The position numbers and the translations under genes are program-made. Positions 1 to 7,639 of a stretch of 9,463 nucleotides of DNA are shown in pieces (the stretch's first letter is position 1; the number at the start of each line of letters is the position of its first letter). Below the pieces are notes generated by a model. The model did no database searches. It was given only the letters and a program-made list of their open reading frames with translations, and had not been told where the DNA came from. Origin of the DNA: Burkholderiaceae bacterium (GTDB taxonomy: Bacteria > Pseudomonadota > Gammaproteobacteria > Burkholderiales > Burkholderiaceae); the NCBI GenBank assembly GCA_021166835.1, contig JAJPEN010000028.1, forward strand, positions 1 to 9,463, read 5' to 3'.

Positions 1-13
1 CGGCCGCATGTTC

Positions 14-43
14 GAGCGTAGCGAGCGTAGCGAGCGCAGCGAG
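14..43. repeat. 9-bp tandem repeat downstream of spoVR
   Basis: GAGCGTAGC occurs at 14-22 and 23-31, GAGCGCAGC at 32-40, then GAG. The array is bracketed by CGGCCGC at 1-7 and 46-52. It lies in the non-coding DNA after the operon. No function is evident. Confidence 0.75.
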
Positions 44-79
44 TTCGGCCGCGCGACCCCGAGGCGAGCAGCGAGGGGA

Positions 80-98
80 GCCGGCGCGCAGCGCCGGC
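80..98. repeat. Perfect GC hairpin downstream of spoVR
   Basis: GCCGGCGC (80-87) and GCGCCGGC (91-98) pair perfectly around a GCA loop, 124 bases beyond the spoVR stop. It could protect or help terminate the operon message, but no T-run follows on the minus strand, so it is not a standard intrinsic terminator. Confidence 0.6.
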
Positions 99-186
99 CG
101 CCGCAGCGGGAGCGCCAGCGGCGAAGCGCTCGGCGCCCCGGCGTCTCGCGCGCCCGTGCGACGCGCCGGGCCCGTGACCGTCTGCC

Positions 187-210
187 GCGAACGCGAACGC
201 GAACGCGAAC
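187..210. repeat. (GCGAAC)4 hexamer repeat just after the spoVR stop
   Basis: Four exact GCGAAC hexamers end 11 bases before the spoVR stop codon on the plus-strand map. A simple-sequence tract of this kind can vary in length by slippage. It is outside the coding sequence. Confidence 0.7.
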
Positions 211-221
211 GCGCGCCCGGC

Positions 222-1712
222 TCAGTTCGCGACCAGCACCTCGGTGCACGGATCGCCGTCGGCGTCGACGGTTTCCATGCGCACCGTGAAGCCCCACAGC
301 CGCTGCAGGTGGGAGAGCACCCGCGTGGTGTCCTCGTTCAGCGGGCGGCCGCGGAACTGCGTGTGGTGCAGTGTGAGGCTGCGGTCTCCGTCGCGCTCGT
401 AGCGCACCACCTGGATGTCGGGCAGGCGGGCGTCACGGTCGTAGTGCGCGGCGAGCAGCTTGCGCACGCGCCGGTAGCCGGACTCGTTGTGGATGCTGTC
501 CACCTCGAGCGTCGGCTCGCCCTGGTGGTCGGCGATGGCGAACAGGCGGAACTCGCGGATCAGGCGCGGTGACAGGAACTGCGCGATGAACGACTCGTCC
601 TTGTAGTTGCGCATCGCGAAGTCGAGCACCTGCCGCCAGTCGGTACCGGCGATGTCGGGGAACCATTCACGGTCTTCGGGCGTGGGCCGCTCGCAGATGC
701 GACGGATGTCGGAGAACATCGCGAAGCCCAGCGTGTACGGGTTGCACCCGGAATACCCCGGCTCGTCGTAGCCGGGCTGCGCGATCACGTTGGTGTGCGC
801 GCCGAGGAACTCGAACATGAAGCCGTCGTCGACCAGACCCTTGTCGTACAGGCGGTTCAGGATCGTGTAGTGCCAGAAGGTGGCCCAGCCCTCGTTCATC
901 ACCTTCGTCAGGCCCTGCGGGTAGAAGTACTGCGCGACGCGGCGCACGATGCGCACCAGCTCGCGCTGCCAGGGCTCGAGCTTGGGCGAGTTCTTCTCGA
1001 TGAAGTAGAGCAGGTTCTCCTGCGGCTCCTCGGCCCGTGCGGGATCGGGGGGCGCCTGCCTGCGCTCGCGCTTCGGCAGCGTGCGCCAGATCTCGTCGTG
1101 GTGCTTCCAGGCGTGGTCGCGCCGCTCGCGCATGCGCTCGCGTTCGGCTTCCGCGCTGAGCGGCCTCGGGTGCGGGTAGCGGCTCACGCCGTGGTCCATC
1201 AGCGCGTGGCAGGCGTCGAGGATCTCCTCGACCGCCTCGGCGCCGTGGCGCTCCTCGCAATCCATCACGTAGCGGCGCGCGAACACCATGTAGTCGATGA
1301 TCGCGTCGGCCTGCGTCCACTGGCGGAACAGGTAGTTGCCCTTGAAGAACGAGTTGTGCCCGTAGCACGCGTGCGCGATGACCAGCGCCTGCAGGGGCAT
1401 CGGGTTCTCTTCCATCAGGTACGCGATGCACGGGTTCGAGTTGATGACGATTTCGTAGGCCAGGCCGCGCGCGCCGCGCCGGTACATGTGCTCCTGCGCG
1501 ATGTACGCCTTGCCGAAGCTCCAGTGCGGGTAGCCGATCGGCAGCCCGGTGGACGCATAGGCGTCGAGCATCTGCGCGCTGCTGATGACCTCGATCTGGT
1601 TCGGATAGCAGTCGAGGCCGAACTCGCCGACCGCGATCTCGGCGATCGCCTCGTCGTAGCGGGCGATCAGGTCGAAGGTCCACTCGGCGCCGGTGGAAAT
1701 GGGCGTGGACAT
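222..1712 (-). CDS. ycgB: SpoVR family protein (YcgB-like)
   Basis: Seen: a 496-residue protein, close to E. coli YcgB (about 510). Family-typical blocks are YPHWSFGK near 61-68, HACYGHNSFFKGN at 114-126 and NEGWATFWHY at 273-282, followed by a GCNPYTLGF block at 322-330. The clustered His, Asn and Glu residues in the second and third blocks look like a metal or active site, which is inference. Residues 180-230 form a charged, Arg/Glu-rich and probably flexible stretch. Known: SpoVR affects spore cortex formation in Bacillus; the proteobacterial homologues have no settled biochemical role, and the protein is presumably cytoplasmic because no signal peptide is visible. Context: its ATG shares one base with the yeaH stop (TGATG), and GGAGGG sits just upstream inside the last yeaH codons, so translation is probably coupled. 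It is the last gene of the prkA-yeaH-spoVR operon. The family call is secure. Confidence 0.95.
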   Translation of the reverse strand: MSTPISTGAEWTFDLIARYDEAIAEIAVGEFGLDCYPNQIEVISSAQMLDAYASTGLPIGYPHWSFGKAYIAQEHMYRRGARGLAYEIVINSNPCIAYLMEENPMPLQALVIAHACYGHNSFFKGNYLFRQWTQADAIIDYMVFARRYVMDCEERHGAEAVEEILDACHALMDHGVSRYPHPRPLSAEAERERMRERRDHAWKHHDEIWRTLPKRERRQAPPDPARAEEPQENLLYFIEKNSPKLEPWQRELVRIVRRVAQYFYPQGLTKVMNEGWATFWHYTILNRLYDKGLVDDGFMFEFLGAHTNVIAQPGYDEPGYSGCNPYTLGFAMFSDIRRICERPTPEDREWFPDIAGTDWRQVLDFAMRNYKDESFIAQFLSPRLIREFRLFAIADHQGEPTLEVDSIHNESGYRRVRKLLAAHYDRDARLPDIQVVRYERDGDRSLTLHHTQFRGRPLNEDTTRVLSHLQRLWGFTVRMETVDADGDPCTEVLVAN

Positions 1713-2992
1713 CAGCCCTCCATTGCAGCAATCGACGACGACTGCTGCTTGCCGAAGAGGCCGCGGAACACCGGCCAGATGTCGCGACTCTCGTGCACCT
1801 CGCGCATCGCGAAGGTGTCGTTCGGAATGCGGCGGTAGGCCGCCGACAGCGTCGACACGCGCGAGCCCGCCTCGCAGACCTCGATGTACGCGTAGTGGCG
1901 CACCAGCGGCAGCAGCGCCGTTTCGAGAAAGCCGCGGCTCTTCTCCGGATCGGCGCCGAAGGCGTCGCCGTCGGAGGCCTGCGCGCCGTAGATGTTCCAG
2001 GCGTCGAGCGGGAAGCGCTCCTGGATGATCTCGTTCATCAGCGACAGCGCCGACAGCACCACCGTGCCGCCGGTCTTGCGGTCGTGGAAGAAGCGCTGCT
2101 CGTCGACCTCCTCGGCGTCGTCGGTGTGGCGGATGAAGACGATCTCCAGCCTTTCATACTTGCGCGACAGGAACAGGTGCAGCAGCGCGAAGAAGCGCTT
2201 GGCCAGGTCCTTCTTGCGCTCGTCCATCGACGCCGAGACGTCCATCAGGCAGAACATCACCGCCTGGCTCACCGGCTTGGGCGTGAGCGTGCGATAGCGG
2301 TAGCGCAGGTCCAGCTCGTCGAGGAACGGAACGGCGGCGATGCGCCGCTGCAGCCGTTCGACCTCCGCCAGCCAGGTCGGGCGCTCGGGCGCATCGGACG
2401 GCGCTGATTCGAGCAGGGCCTGCACGTGGGCGAGCGCGCGTCGCGGCGCGCCGCGCAAGGCAATGCGCCGCCCGATCGCGTTGCGCAGCGACCGGTTCAC
2501 CGACAGGTTGGTGGGCGAGCCGTTCGTCGTGTAGCCGGCGCGCGTGAGGCACTGCTCGCGGATCTCGCCGAAGGTGGTGCGAATCATCCGCGGCAGCTCG
2601 AGGTCGTCGAAGAAGATCTGCATGAACTCTTCGCGCGACAGCGTGAAGGCGAAGGCGTCGGTGGCTTCGCCGCTGCCGCCCTCGCTGCCCGAGCCGTCGC
2701 CCTCGCCGTCGCCGCCTTCTGGGCGCGGCAGCTTGTCGCCCGGCTGGAAGCGGCGGTTGCCCGGCAGTACGTGCTCGTAGTCGCCGCCGGCGCCGTGACG
2801 GAACGAGGGTTCCGAGACGTCGCGGACGGGAATCGAGACCTTGCCGCCGCGCTCCAGGTCGCGGATCGAACGGCCCGCGACCATGTCGGTGACCGCGCGG
2901 CGGATCTGCGCCTTGTAGCGGCGCATGAACCGCTCCCGGTTCACCGCGGAGCCGGAGCGGTCGTTCGGACGGCGATCGATGACTACGGACAT
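1712..2992 (-). CDS. yeaH: YeaH/YhbH family protein (DUF444, VWA-like domain)
   Basis: Seen: 426 residues, nearly identical in length to E. coli YeaH (427). The N-terminus is basic (residues 1-50). A Gly/Glu/Ser/Asp-rich linker at about 88-112 is probably disordered. The C-terminal part resembles a von Willebrand factor A domain with a MIDAS-like DVSASM at 251-256, a possible threonine ligand at T310 and an Asp pair near 341-343. Known: DUF444 proteins are encoded beside PrkA and SpoVR in many bacteria; in Bacillus the homologue YhbH is linked to sporulation and stress. VWA proteins often act as metal-dependent partners of AAA+ ATPases, and PrkA next door carries an AAA+ domain, so a PrkA-YeaH complex is a reasonable inference. 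The chosen ATG has GGGAGAG five bases upstream. The gene starts 28 bases after the prkA stop and overlaps spoVR by one base. Confidence 0.95.
   Translation of the reverse strand: MSVVIDRRPNDRSGSAVNRERFMRRYKAQIRRAVTDMVAGRSIRDLERGGKVSIPVRDVSEPSFRHGAGGDYEHVLPGNRRFQPGDKLPRPEGGDGEGDGSGSEGGSGEATDAFAFTLSREEFMQIFFDDLELPRMIRTTFGEIREQCLTRAGYTTNGSPTNLSVNRSLRNAIGRRIALRGAPRRALAHVQALLESAPSDAPERPTWLAEVERLQRRIAAVPFLDELDLRYRYRTLTPKPVSQAVMFCLMDVSASMDERKKDLAKRFFALLHLFLSRKYERLEIVFIRHTDDAEEVDEQRFFHDRKTGGTVVLSALSLMNEIIQERFPLDAWNIYGAQASDGDAFGADPEKSRGFLETALLPLVRHYAYIEVCEAGSRVSTLSAAYRRIPNDTFAMREVHESRDIWPVFRGLFGKQQSSSIAAMEG
1716..1721 (-). promoter_or_regulatory. Ribosome binding site of spoVR inside the yeaH 3' end
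   Basis: GGAGGG on the minus strand is made from the last codons of yeaH (ATG-GAG-GGC-TGA) and lies three bases before the spoVR ATG. Together with the TGATG stop/start overlap it indicates translational coupling. Confidence 0.65.
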
Positions 2993-2997
2993 CGCCG

Positions 2998-3004
2998 CTC
3001 TCCC
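2998..3004 (-). promoter_or_regulatory. Ribosome binding site of yeaH
   Basis: The minus strand reads GGGAGAG, then five bases, then the ATG at 2992. It lies in the 28-base gap between prkA and yeaH and supports the chosen yeaH start and independent re-initiation on a shared message. Confidence 0.65.
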
Positions 3005-3020
3005 ATTAGCTGAGTCCTTC

Positions 3021-4943
3021 CTACTGCGACTTGCGCACTCGCAGGTACCACTCGCAGAGCAGCCGCACCTGCTTCTCGGTGTAGCCCTTTTCCACCATCC
3101 GCGCGACGAAGCTCTCGTGCTTGCGGCGATCCTCGGCCGAGGCCTTCGCGTTGAACGAGATCACCGGCAGCAGCTCCTCGGTGTTCGAGAACATCTTCTT
3201 CTCGATCACCTCGCGCAGCTTCTCGTAGCTGGTCCACGCCGGGTTCTCGCCGCCGTGCTGGGCGCGGGCGCGCAGCACGAAGTTGACGATCTCGTTGCGG
3301 AAGTCTTTCGGGTTCGCGATGCCGGCCGGCTTCTCGATCTTCTCGAGTTCGGCGTTCAGCTGCGCGCGGTCGAAGCTCTCGTTGGTTTCCGGGTCGCGGT
3401 AGTCCTCGTCCTGGATCCAGTAGTCGGCGAAGGTGACGTAGCGGTCGAAGATGTTCTGGCCGTACTCGGAGTACGACTCCAGGTACGCCGTCTGGATCTC
3501 CTTGCCGATGAACTCCGCGTAGCGCGGTGCGAGCCAGCTCTTCGTGAAATCGAGCCAGCGCCGCTGCGTCTCCTCGGGCAGCCCCTCGCGCAGCAGCCGC
3601 TGCTCGAGCACGTACATCAGGTGCACCGGGTTCGCCGCGATCTCGGTCTGGTCGTGGTTGAACACCGCCGACAGCACCTTGTAGGCGAAGCGGGTGGACA
3701 GCCCGGTCATGCCCTCGTCGATGCCGGCGTAGTCGCGGTACTCCTGCACCGACTTCGCGTTCGGCTCGACGTCTTTCAGGTTCTCGCCGTCGTAGACGCG
3801 CAGCTTGGCGTAGATGCTCGAATTCTCGGGCTCCTTCAGCCGCGTGAGCACGGCGAACTGCGCCATCATCTCGAGCGTTCCGGGAGCGCAGGGGGCGGCC
3901 GCGAGCGAACTGCCGGAGAGCAGCTTCTTGTAGATGCGCACTTCCTCGGAGAACTGCAGGCAGTAGGGCACCTTGACCACGTAGATGCGGTCGAGGAAGG
4001 CTTCGTTGTTGCGATTGTTGCGGAACGCCTGCCACTCGCTCTCGTTGGAGTGCGCGAGGATCATTCCCTGGAACGGGATCGCCGACAGCCCCTCGGTGCC
4101 CTTGAAGTTGCCCTCCTGCGTCGCGGTGAGCAGCGGGTGCAGCATCTTGATCGGCGCCTTGAACATCTCGACGAACTCGAGCAGCCCCTGGTTGGCCAGG
4201 CACAGGCCGCCGGAGTAGCTGTAGGCGTCGGGATCGTCCTGCGACAGCGATTCGAGCTTGCGGATGTCGACCTTGCCCACCAGCGACGAGATGTCCTGGT
4301 TGTTTTCGTCACCGGGCTCGGTCTTGGAGATGGCGACCTGCTTGAGCACGGAAGGCTGCACGCGCACGACGCGGAATTTCGCGATGTCGCCGTCGTATTC
4401 GGACAGCCGCTTCACCGCCCACGGACTCATCACGCCGTTCAGGTAGCGGCGCGGAATGCCGTACTCGGCCTCGAGCATCGGTCCTTCGCGGTCGGGGCGG
4501 AACAGCCCGAGCGGCGACTCGTTGACCGGCGAGCCCTTCAGCGCGTAGATCGGGTACTTCTCCATCAGCGCCTTCAGGCGCTCGGCGATCGACGACTTGC
4601 CCCCGCCCACCGGCCCGAGCAGATACAGCACCTGCTTGCGCTCTTCGAGCCCCTGCGCCGCGTGACGGAAGAACGAGACGATCTGGCCGATCGCGTCGTC
4701 CATCCCGTAGAACTCCGCGAAGGCCGGATAGCGACGGATGATCCGGTTCGAGAACAGCCGCGAGAGCCGCGGGTCGTTCCGCGTGTCGATGACCTCCGGG
4801 TCACCGATCGCGGCGAGCATCCGCTCGGCTGCACTGGCGTACGCGAGAGGATCGTCGCGACAAAGCTCGAGATACTCGAGGAGGGACATCTCCTCGTCAC
4901 GCGCCTTCGCGTAGGTCTCTCGATACGCATCGAACAGGTTCAT
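3021..4943 (-). CDS. prkA: PrkA family AAA+ protein / serine protein kinase (YeaG-like)
   Basis: Seen: 640 residues against about 644 for E. coli YeaG. The AAA_PrkA region covers roughly residues 20-380, with a Walker A motif GPVGGGKSS at 110-118, a possible Walker B-like GLLEFVEMF at 253-261 and a conserved ILAHSNESEW at 295-304. The PrkA C-terminal domain follows to about 635. Known: PrkA proteins were described as serine kinases distantly related to eukaryotic kinases; later work on the Bacillus protein proposed AAA+ protease activity, so the enzymatic role is unsettled. In E. coli yeaG responds to nitrogen starvation and stationary phase. Start choice: the ATG is preceded by a near-perfect AGGAGG four bases away, and MNLFDAYRE is a typical family N-terminus. 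It is the first gene of the operon with yeaH and spoVR, behind a possible sigma-54 promoter. It is presumably cytoplasmic. Confidence 0.97.
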   Translation of the reverse strand: MNLFDAYRETYAKARDEEMSLLEYLELCRDDPLAYASAAERMLAAIGDPEVIDTRNDPRLSRLFSNRIIRRYPAFAEFYGMDDAIGQIVSFFRHAAQGLEERKQVLYLLGPVGGGKSSIAERLKALMEKYPIYALKGSPVNESPLGLFRPDREGPMLEAEYGIPRRYLNGVMSPWAVKRLSEYDGDIAKFRVVRVQPSVLKQVAISKTEPGDENNQDISSLVGKVDIRKLESLSQDDPDAYSYSGGLCLANQGLLEFVEMFKAPIKMLHPLLTATQEGNFKGTEGLSAIPFQGMILAHSNESEWQAFRNNRNNEAFLDRIYVVKVPYCLQFSEEVRIYKKLLSGSSLAAAPCAPGTLEMMAQFAVLTRLKEPENSSIYAKLRVYDGENLKDVEPNAKSVQEYRDYAGIDEGMTGLSTRFAYKVLSAVFNHDQTEIAANPVHLMYVLEQRLLREGLPEETQRRWLDFTKSWLAPRYAEFIGKEIQTAYLESYSEYGQNIFDRYVTFADYWIQDEDYRDPETNESFDRAQLNAELEKIEKPAGIANPKDFRNEIVNFVLRARAQHGGENPAWTSYEKLREVIEKKMFSNTEELLPVISFNAKASAEDRRKHESFVARMVEKGYTEKQVRLLCEWYLRVRKSQ

Positions 4944-4947
4944 GGTT

Positions 4948-4953
4948 CCTCCT
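4948..4953 (-). promoter_or_regulatory. Ribosome binding site of prkA
   Basis: The minus strand reads AGGAGG followed by AACC and the ATG of prkA at 4943. This is the strongest Shine-Dalgarno sequence in the window and fixes the prkA start. Confidence 0.85.
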
Positions 4954-5020
4954 GATGAACTTCTGCTCTGTGTCGACTTCGCTTGATGCGATCACGAAGT
5001 CGGTGCATGCGTGGCTTGAC

Positions 5021-5037
5021 AGCAATCGTAATGCCTA
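5021..5037 (-). promoter_or_regulatory. Possible sigma-54 (-24/-12) promoter of the prkA operon
   Basis: On the minus strand AGGCATT-ACGA-TTGCT matches the sigma-54 consensus TGGCACG-N4-TTGCW at GG, C, A and all of TTGCW, with exact spacing. The near-invariant GG (5035-5034) and GC (5023-5022) are ten bases apart. Transcription would start near 5010, giving a leader of about 67 bases before the prkA ATG. Known: E. coli yeaGH is induced in nitrogen starvation through NtrC and sigma-54, which makes the site plausible. Three mismatches fall in the -24 element, and GG-N10-GC alone is frequent in GC-rich DNA, so this remains a prediction. I saw no convincing sigma-70 promoter in the same stretch. 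Confidence 0.5.
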
Positions 5038-5133
5038 CGCTCTCCTCTGTAACGATGCGGCGTTGCTTCGGGAGGACACGATGACGACGAGAGTGCGGGT
5101 ATCCACCGACGAACGGCGCACGAAGAGCGCTCG

Positions 5134-5182
5134 ATGCGCACGACGAATGCGCACGACGACCGCAGCGCGAATGCGCACGACG
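5134..5182. repeat. Three 12-bp direct repeats upstream of prkA
   Basis: ATGCGCACGACG occurs identically at 5134-5145, 5147-5158 and 5171-5182, with start-to-start spacings of 13 and 24 bases. The last two copies extend to 14 bp with a leading GA. They lie about 125-170 bases upstream of the transcription start expected from the possible sigma-54 promoter, where activator binding sites usually sit. The sequence does not match the NtrC palindrome I know, so the binding protein, if any, is unknown. Confidence 0.7.
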
Positions 5183-5220
5183 GTCACAGCGTCGAGATGC
5201 GCGAAGGGCCGCGCGCGTTC

Positions 5221-5323
5221 CTGCGGCCGTCGTCTCTCGGGCGGTGCTCTGCGCTGCTCGGCCTGCGCGGCCGCCGTCTCTCTGCCGTGTGCTCCGCGCT
5301 GCCTCGACCTGCGCGGCCGTCGA

Positions 5324-5327
<4 letters not shown>
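5221..5327. repeat. Imperfect tandem repeat, about 46-bp unit, between ettA and prkA
   Basis: Units begin at 5221, 5262 and 5308, each with a CTGCG(CG)GCCG(C/T)CG core followed in the first two by a TCTC-rich stretch and a GCGCTGC motif. The second unit is 46 bp. The first is shorter and the third is cut off at the ettA stop codon, which lies inside it. No function is evident. It may affect the end of the ettA message, but no uridine tract accompanies any hairpin. Confidence 0.5.
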
Positions 5328-6991
<1,664 letters not shown>

Positions 6992-7003
6992 GGAGGAGGT
7001 GAA

Positions 7004-7028
7004 GGGTGAAGGGGAGAAGGGTGAAGGG
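7004..7028 (+). other. G-quadruplex motif opposite the ettA leader
   Basis: The plus strand carries four runs of three or four G separated by exact four-base loops (TGAA, AGAA, TGAA), a textbook G3-N4 pattern, ending 12 bases short of the ettA start. On the coding strand this is a C-rich, CCCTT-type pyrimidine leader. It would therefore fold as a G-quadruplex in the template DNA rather than in the ettA mRNA. The motif is seen; folding and any effect on transcription are inference. Confidence 0.6.
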
Positions 7029-7070
7029 TAGCAACGGGGAGGGTATGAGCGGGGCGGCACCGACGTCAGC

Positions 7071-7160
7071 AGCGTGCTCGAGGCGAAGCCTTTCGCCGGT
7101 GGCGTCCTCGAGGCGAAGCCTGTCGTCAGCGGCGTGCCGAAGGCGGTGCCTGTCGTCAGC
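7071..7160. repeat. 30-bp tandem repeat (three units) at the 3' end of mgtC
   Basis: Three contiguous 30-bp units occupy 7071-7100, 7101-7130 and 7131-7160. Shared blocks are CTCGAGGCGAAGCCT in units 1 and 2 and GCCTGTCGTCAGC in units 2 and 3. A further GTCAGC precedes unit 1. The mgtC stop codon (7156-7158) is formed by the TCA inside the last unit. Units adjoin directly without spacers, so this is not a CRISPR. GGCGAA/TTCGCC in unit 1 can pair as a small hairpin. Confidence 0.75.
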
Positions 7161-7629
7161 GCTGGTTGCGCTGGCGGTAGTGGCGATCGAGGCGGGAAAG
7201 GCCGCGCAGCACGAGCAGCGCGATCAGCGTGACGCCGATAGCGACGATCAGCTGGCCCAGGCTCACCGCCATGCCGACGGCGGCCGACAGCCAGATCGTA
7301 GCGGCCGTGGTGAGCCCGCCGATCTTGCCGCCGCCGGCGTCGCTGCGAAAGATCGTGCCGGCGCCCAGGAAGCTCACGCCGGTGACGATCGCCGCCGCGA
7401 CGCGCAGCGGGTCGACCTCGACGGTGCCGTGCGAGTGCAGGTAGTTGGGCGCCGTGGTGGCCACGGCCATGAACAGCGCAGCGGCCCCCGCAACCAAGGT
7501 GTGCGTGCGAAAGCCCGCCGGCTTGTTGGCAAGCTCGCGCTCGAAGCCGATCGGGCCGCCGAGCACCATCGCGACGGCGACCTGGCCGATGATGATGAAC
7601 TGGATGCGCCAGTCGATGCCGATCAGCAT
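7156..7629 (-). CDS. MgtC/SapB family inner-membrane protein
   Basis: Seen: 157 residues with hydrophobic segments at about 10-28, 44-60, 76-96 and 108-142. Family motifs are [20 protein letters not shown] (24-43), FLGAGTIF (87-94) and [17 protein letters not shown] (105-121), followed by a basic C-terminus. Length: this is the membrane core only; Salmonella MgtC (231 residues) has an extra C-terminal ACT-like domain that is absent here. Known: family members are linked to magnesium limitation, acid stress and, in pathogens, survival in macrophages, partly by modulating F-type ATP synthase; short members are largely uncharacterised, so I give no gene symbol. Start: TGAGG five bases before the ATG at 7629, overlapping the stop codon of the upstream gene. 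Context: probably co-transcribed with the DUF2272 gene, seven bases upstream. The stop lies in a 30-bp tandem repeat. Confidence 0.93.
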   Translation of the reverse strand: MLIGIDWRIQFIIIGQVAVAMVLGGPIGFERELANKPAGFRTHTLVAGAAALFMAVATTAPNYLHSHGTVEVDPLRVAAAIVTGVSFLGAGTIFRSDAGGGKIGGLTTAATIWLSAAVGMAVSLGQLIVAIGVTLIALLVLRGLSRLDRHYRQRNQR

Positions 7630-7634
7630 GGCGG

Positions 7635-7639
7635 CCTCA
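7635..7639 (-). promoter_or_regulatory. Ribosome binding site of mgtC overlapping the DUF2272 stop
   Basis: On the minus strand TGAGG is at once the TGA stop of the DUF2272 gene and a GAGG Shine-Dalgarno core five bases before the mgtC ATG. This suggests that the terminating ribosome re-initiates on mgtC. Confidence 0.55.

Larger units (their letters stand above)
4944..5323. other. Intergenic region between ettA and prkA (380 bases)
   Basis: This stretch holds no gene I can support. From the prkA side it contains the prkA ribosome binding site, a less GC-rich segment (about 4955-5060) with the possible sigma-54 promoter, three 12-bp direct repeats, and an imperfect 46-bp tandem repeat reaching the ettA stop. 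A GGCCGC/GCGGCC inverted repeat at 5207-5228 lacks a following T-run on the minus strand, so I do not call a terminator. The plus-strand open frames crossing it run into antisense ettA sequence and match no family I recognise. Confidence 0.75.

Noticed and set aside
795..1838. Plus-strand open frame opposite spoVR and the yeaH end
   Set aside because: Antisense shadow with no recognisable motif, covering two secure genes.
2925..4955. Long plus-strand open frame (676 codons) opposite prkA
   Set aside because: It is the antisense shadow of a well-recognised gene. The translation is rich in Leu, Val, Arg, Asp and His with no family motif, typical of the reverse frame of GC-rich coding DNA.
5016..5021. 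TTGACA, a perfect -35 box on the plus strand
   Set aside because: No -10-like hexamer occurs 16-18 bases downstream, and no plus-strand gene follows that I can support.
5207..5228. Intrinsic terminator after ettA
   Set aside because: The 6-bp stem GGCCGC/GCGGCC has a 10-base loop and no T-run after it in the direction of transcription.
6992..7060. GTG at 7060 as the start of ettA
   Set aside because: It would add 23 Pro/Ser-rich residues not found in EttA. The ATG at 6991 gives exactly the E. coli length and N-terminus.
7030..7070. Possible sigma-70 promoter for ettA (CTGACG and CATACC on the minus strand)
   Set aside because: Spacing is acceptable but the -10 element matches at only three of six positions; too weak to report as a feature.
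7071..7160. CRISPR-like array
   Set aside because: Repeat units are directly contiguous with no spacers, and no cas gene is in the window.
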